NCBI RefSeq assembly: GCF_964355755.1
Contig: NC_092671.1
Span: 18,380,001-18,444,000, forward strand
DNA from: Antedon mediterranea
Lineage: Eukaryota; Echinodermata; Crinoidea; Comatulida; Antedonidae
Reading direction: 5' to 3'
Length of the DNA: 64,000 nt
In this document: positions 59,570 to 64,000 of the stretch, piece after piece
Position numbering within the stretch: position 1 is the stretch's first letter
Layout: every line of letters starts with the position of its first letter
The notes under the pieces: model-generated
Database searches by the model: none
The model's input: the letters and a program-made list of their open reading frames with translations, nothing else
Told to the model about the DNA's origin: nothing
Made by a program: the position numbers and the translations under genes

Positions 59570-62358
59570 ATGATGATGATAATAATACCAATGGTCGTTC
59601 TTTTCTTCAATTATACATCTATGATTGAAGGGAATGCAGGTAAATTATAACAATGTTTTGTTTTGATGAATAGGCCATCCATTGGGATCAACATATTATA
59701 TTCCGGCGAGTTCGCTAACGTCTACAGATAATAATTGAACTTAAATTTGAGTAAATTTAAATTGTTTCACAATTTATGATGTATCACCTAGACCATAATT
59801 ATTCTCAACTTATGGCTCAACTTTATAAACATATTAATGCCATTAGTAATGTTGTTACATGTAGGCAGTGTATCTGGTTATATGTGGAAAAAATCACGTC
59901 GTCATTCAACGATTTGCTATCTAAAGTTAGACATAGCTTCGAATTTTCAACATTACCAGGATGATAGGCTGTGTATTTGAAACAGCAGTGAACTGGTATT
60001 TATTGAATTGTTTGTGTCTTCTTATAGGTTGTCGGTATATTGCTTTTAAAACATACAAGGTTATTTATCTGCCTCCAAATCTAACCAGTTTTAGTATTAC
60101 TGGTAATGTAGATGTCAATCACCATTTTCGTGTGCTTTACACGTTTACGTCAGAGATTATGCCAACACAAGATGGTTTTAAGTGTGAAATCAAAGTAATG
60201 GGTAGTATAGGCCTATACGAATTCAGCGGTAATTGTGGCTCCAATACACAGAGTGCAAAAGTGGAAAATCCGCCAGATACCATTAGTATAAAGTATGCGA
60301 ATGGCACTATTTATGTTATTCATGCAGACGGGTCTGTTATTTTTCAATCACCACATCAAGAGCCATTTCTTCCAAGATATTTTTGGTATAATGTAAACGC
60401 AGAGGCGTCAGATTGCAGATTAGGTAAGTACATTTATAACTCGCATTTCCCGATGCAATTTATAAACTAAGCTTGTACAGAATATACTGTAAAAAAAGCG
60501 CCCCTCAATACGAATTACAAAATCATTACAAAAGTCACAACTATTTTACCATACAAAGTGTAATTTTAGTAAAAAAAGGTGACCACCTCGCGCTTACGGG
60601 AGGTACCAAATGCACTAATTAGATGGAAAAAACAAACGGGTTTTTAAAGTGCGGCCGTTAAGGGAGGTGACTTGTGGTTTGATGGTTACACAATATAAAT
60701 TTAGCATTCGGAAACACATAGGCAAATTTAAGGTGATCAAAGCATACGTCAGTTAGTATGAATGTGATGGTATCAATCATGGCTTAATAACACTTGACGC
60801 ATCGGTGCTTGACGGAGAGATAAAAAAAAAATTACGGCCACAGCGGTACACAGAGTATATCAGAAAATGTTTTTTAGATTTCCACATTCTCACTAGAAGC
60901 TTTTCCTACGTTTAGTTAAGTATATTCCAATCAAACTTACGGATATGACATTATATGAAAACATTTTTTCTTAAAAAACACAATTTTTTTAATGTGTATG
61001 TGGGCATGATATGTGTTAATTTGTCAAATTGAAATAACATGTGTTCTTGGGGAACAATCGGTTTCAGGTCCATGTTAAAAAGGATCGGCAAAAACGTTAT
61101 CGTCGACGTCTCTACTGATCCCGTAATGCCACTTGTGCATAAGCCTACATTTAGACTGGTTATGGTGACTAGTGTTACTCTCCAGTGGATTAGTATTAGG
61201 TATCCATTCACCGCATAACATCTGTTACTTTAAATTGCTTTCTTAATTGTATTCATAAGTTGTTGGATTTGAATATAACTGAAGGAAACATACATACATA
61301 TTTATAGAATATCTTGCTATTTTTTTTTTGTTCTTCGCAAAAAAACATACATTTTGCCACCAAATTCACTAAAATACGTGACGTAAAATCTGAGCAAAAT
61401 TCTAAATAAATAAATAGAGGAAAAGTGGTAAAGTAACAAACTAAATTGATGAGACATACAAGATGGTGATTAAGAATCTTTATGCCTAAAGTACTAAAAG
61501 ATCTAGTAATTAATACAGAAACCACAGTAAATCATACAAAACAAAGTTACATTATTGTATAATATTATTATAATTAACTAATAATTCATAAGTGCTATAT
61601 TATTTGTTTAATTAAAAACACTTGCCTTTACCTTATTAAGTGGGTAAGTCTTTGCCAGATTTTAATAAATTCTCTAACAAATTTGAAAAAAAAAAATGTT
61701 AATGTGCTAGAGTTATTTTTAACAAGCAATGTTTAATATTATGTAGATATGGGGCCAACATGTTTATCATTGAAGGATGTCCCTCTTGGAGAAACGACGT
61801 GTATTGAATGTACTTGGGACCTATGGTATAATAGGTGTGAAGGATGCCTATCGAACCCAGACGCAGACTGTGAGGATTATGTTGCATTACAAACTATAAC
61901 TACAGATTCTCAAACTACAACTGCTTCTCTTATAACACCAGTGCCTACAACTAATAAAGTCACTACAGATTTTCAAACTACTGATACTCCGACTACTAAG
62001 TCTCCAACTACAACTGCGGCTCTTACAACACCAGGACTTACAGATCATGAAGCAACTACAGATTCTCAAATCACTGATGCCCCAACTACTAATTCTCCAA
62101 CTACAACTGCTTCTCTTACAACACCAGTGCCTACAACTAATGAAGCCACTACAGATTTTCAAACTACTGATGCTCCAACTACAGCTCCTACAACACCGGT
62201 ACTTACAACTAATGAAGTCACTACATATTCCCAAACCAATGATTCCCCAACTACTAAGTCTCCTACTACAACTGCGACTCCTACACCGGTATCTAATAAA
62301 GCCACTACGACTATAATTGGACCTTTTGAGGAATCTAGTACTAAACCGAATGAAGCAG
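59570..62358 (+). CDS. Gene B: mucin-like paralogue of gene A, 3' exons not found
   Basis: Exons 59570-59639, 60028-60423 and 61747-62358, all phase 1, with donors gtaaat, gtaagt and gtatgt. Exon 1 is a signal peptide (MMMIIIPMVVLFFNYTSM). Exon 2 has the same length as in gene A and shares FTSEI, the ISIKYANGTIYVIHADGS block and FLPRYFWY. Exon 3 keeps the six cysteines (LGETTC, CTWD, CEGC, DCEDY) and then has ~155 residues of a 23-25 residue repeat built from TTxAPTTxSPTTTASLTTP-like units, much longer than in A. An acceptor (ttacag) 4 bp before the ATG hints at a 5' UTR intron. No convincing transmembrane exon follows before 64000; it may lie outside the window. Confidence 0.72.
61890..62320 (+). 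repeat. Coding repeat in gene B exon 3
   Basis: Four to five units of about 75 bp with cctacaactaatgaagccac and ccaactactaagtctcc as anchors. Units differ in length by whole codons, so the frame is kept. Confidence 0.8.
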
Positions 62359-63104
62359 GTATGTCTAATGAATGTTAAACAAATAACTTTAAATAATACA
62401 AGAAACCGCGAGAGCAAAACTTTAGAATATAGACTTTTGACGTTTTATTTTTATTATTTGCAGTTTTATTTAGTTTACAATTAATAATTCATCATAACCT
62501 CCTATGAATATGTTAAACATTCTCTATAGTCCGGTGGCAGGAGGAGGAATCCCTACCCGAAAGGGGAATTACCACCCAAAAGGGGACAAATTGCCATTTA
62601 ACCTTTCTAGACCAGAATTTTCCGTAGATTGCGAATCTGGAAGGTAATTGATATAGGAAGAGTTTCGAGATATAAGCGGACAAAGTTAAAAAATTACCAA
62701 TTACAACAATGCATTATGTAAGAAGCACAATTTGGTCTTTTATTACATATAGATTATAGGTGTCAATCACCTTATGAAAAAAAGTTCCTTGATTAAGGGT
62801 CAAATGCCAAACGTAGGCCTACCTATAAAACCAAATAAAAACTAATATTTAAAAAAAATTGGATATTTTCTCATCCTGTTAATCAATCATACGCAATGTA
62901 AAAAGAGCAAAATACATAATTTAATCAGTTGACATAAGGTCAATTTCATCAGTTGTCATAGGTCAGAGGTCAACATTTTAATATGCGTATTAGTTACCAA
63001 ATAAATTCAAACTATGACATCGATAGTTTTACAAGTAATCAAATTATTGGATCAGTAAAGTTATGTTATTTGATTATAAATTTTTTTTCGACTACAGTCG
63101 TTTC

Positions 63105-63475
<371 letters not shown>

Positions 63476-63574
63476 CATATATATATATAATTTGAAACAA
63501 TAAAGATAGATAGAGATAGCTAATTTTTTTTCGACTACAGTGATACATAAATATATATATAGGCTACACAGCAA

Positions 63575-64000
63575 AATTTGAAATTCTAAGCAAGAAAAAA
63601 AAATCTTGTTTTAAGAAAAAATTCTTAAAATAAGTATTTTTTTTCTTGTCAAGATTTAAAATTACTTAAAACAAGAAATAAATTTCTAGAAAAGACACAT
63701 TTTCTTAAATTAAGTTTTGCAATATTCTTGAAAATGCTTATTACAAGAAATATTTTACTTAAAATAAGAAGTCAATATCATTCTCTTCTTATTAAGAATA
63801 GTTTTGCTTAAAACAAGATTTGAAAATACTTAATTTGAAAAGTATTTTACTTAAAATAAGAAATCTATATTATATTTATCCCTATCAAGAATAATTTTTC
63901 TTAAATCAAGATTGATGAATTATAAAAATTACTTAAAACAATCAATATTTTTCTAGGTAAGACAAAGTTTCTTAAATTAGGTTTCGCAATAGTCTTGAAA
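63575..64000. repeat. ~267-bp repeat rich in CTTAAAACAAG words
   Basis: cttaaaacaag and its inverse cttgttttaag recur throughout. A longer match (tttcta, then ttcttaaattaagttttgc and aat-ttcttgaaa) returns after about 267 bp (63686 and 63953), so at least 1.5 units are in view and the repeat runs off the right edge. Confidence 0.65.

Noticed and set aside
61887-62417. 176-codon minus-strand Arg/Ser/Cys-rich frame
   Set aside because: Antisense shadow of the Thr-rich exon 3 of gene B.

Overview
This is an AT-rich animal nuclear sequence, not a microbial one. It has spliced genes with GT-AG introns, many non-LTR retrotransposon fragments, Penelope-like elements, Helitron-like elements, MITEs, tRNA-derived repeats and long (TA)n tracts. 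Scattered TAGGCCTA-type words and the mix of CR1, Tx1/L1, Penelope and tRNA-derived repeats suggest a marine invertebrate, perhaps an echinoderm or another deuterostome. That placement is inference; no diagnostic host gene is present.

Host genes are few. Two tandem paralogues on the + strand, gene A (39610-43669, complete) and gene B (59570-62358, 3' end not found), encode a signal peptide, a conserved module of about 130 residues, a six-cysteine module with a Thr-rich mucin-like tail and, in A, one transmembrane helix. Exons 1 and 2 are identical in length in the two genes (70 and 396 bp), and every intron is phase 1. In gene A the five exons join to exactly 375 codons including the stop. 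The left edge (1-1093) holds a third mucin-like exon on the minus strand, a 15-bp repeat read as Thr-Thr-Glu-Pro-Ser. The long plus-strand frame over the same DNA is an artefact.

Region by region. 1-5.9 kb: mucin-like exon, a MITE, and a Helitron-like element with hairpin-CTAG end. 5.9-6.75 kb: Penelope-like inverted repeats and a dimeric 285-bp unit, each copy carrying a textbook hammerhead ribozyme, bounded by (TA)n; this is the strongest novelty in the window. 8.4-10 kb: a broken LINE. 10.2-20.8 kb: non-autonomous DNA elements and Helitron copies. 21-26 kb: LINE fragments. 26.1-27.1 kb: a Penelope-like GIY-YIG end. 27.1-34.2 kb: a tandem array of 364-bp units, each with a complete tRNA-like gene (Glu-type body, AUC anticodon), split by a LINE that is itself split by a second LINE. 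34-39.4 kb: LINE pieces and small repeats. 39.6-43.7 kb: gene A. 44-54 kb: a minisatellite, a nearly intact two-ORF CR1-type LINE, then L1/Tx1-type ORF1 and RT remnants. 55-59 kb: foldback element, tRNA-derived SINE, possible LTR. 59.5-62.4 kb: gene B. 62.4-64 kb: (TA)n, a Penelope end and an unusual repeat rich in CTTAAAACAAG.

Apart from genes A, B and the left-edge exon, every substantial coding stretch I can recognise belongs to a retroelement. Stretches not listed (for example 1.1-2.2, 4.0-5.2, 7.5-8.4, 12.1-12.8, 21.7-22.5, 23.1-23.7, 34.6-36.1 and 54-55.2 kb) show no gene or element that I could support.
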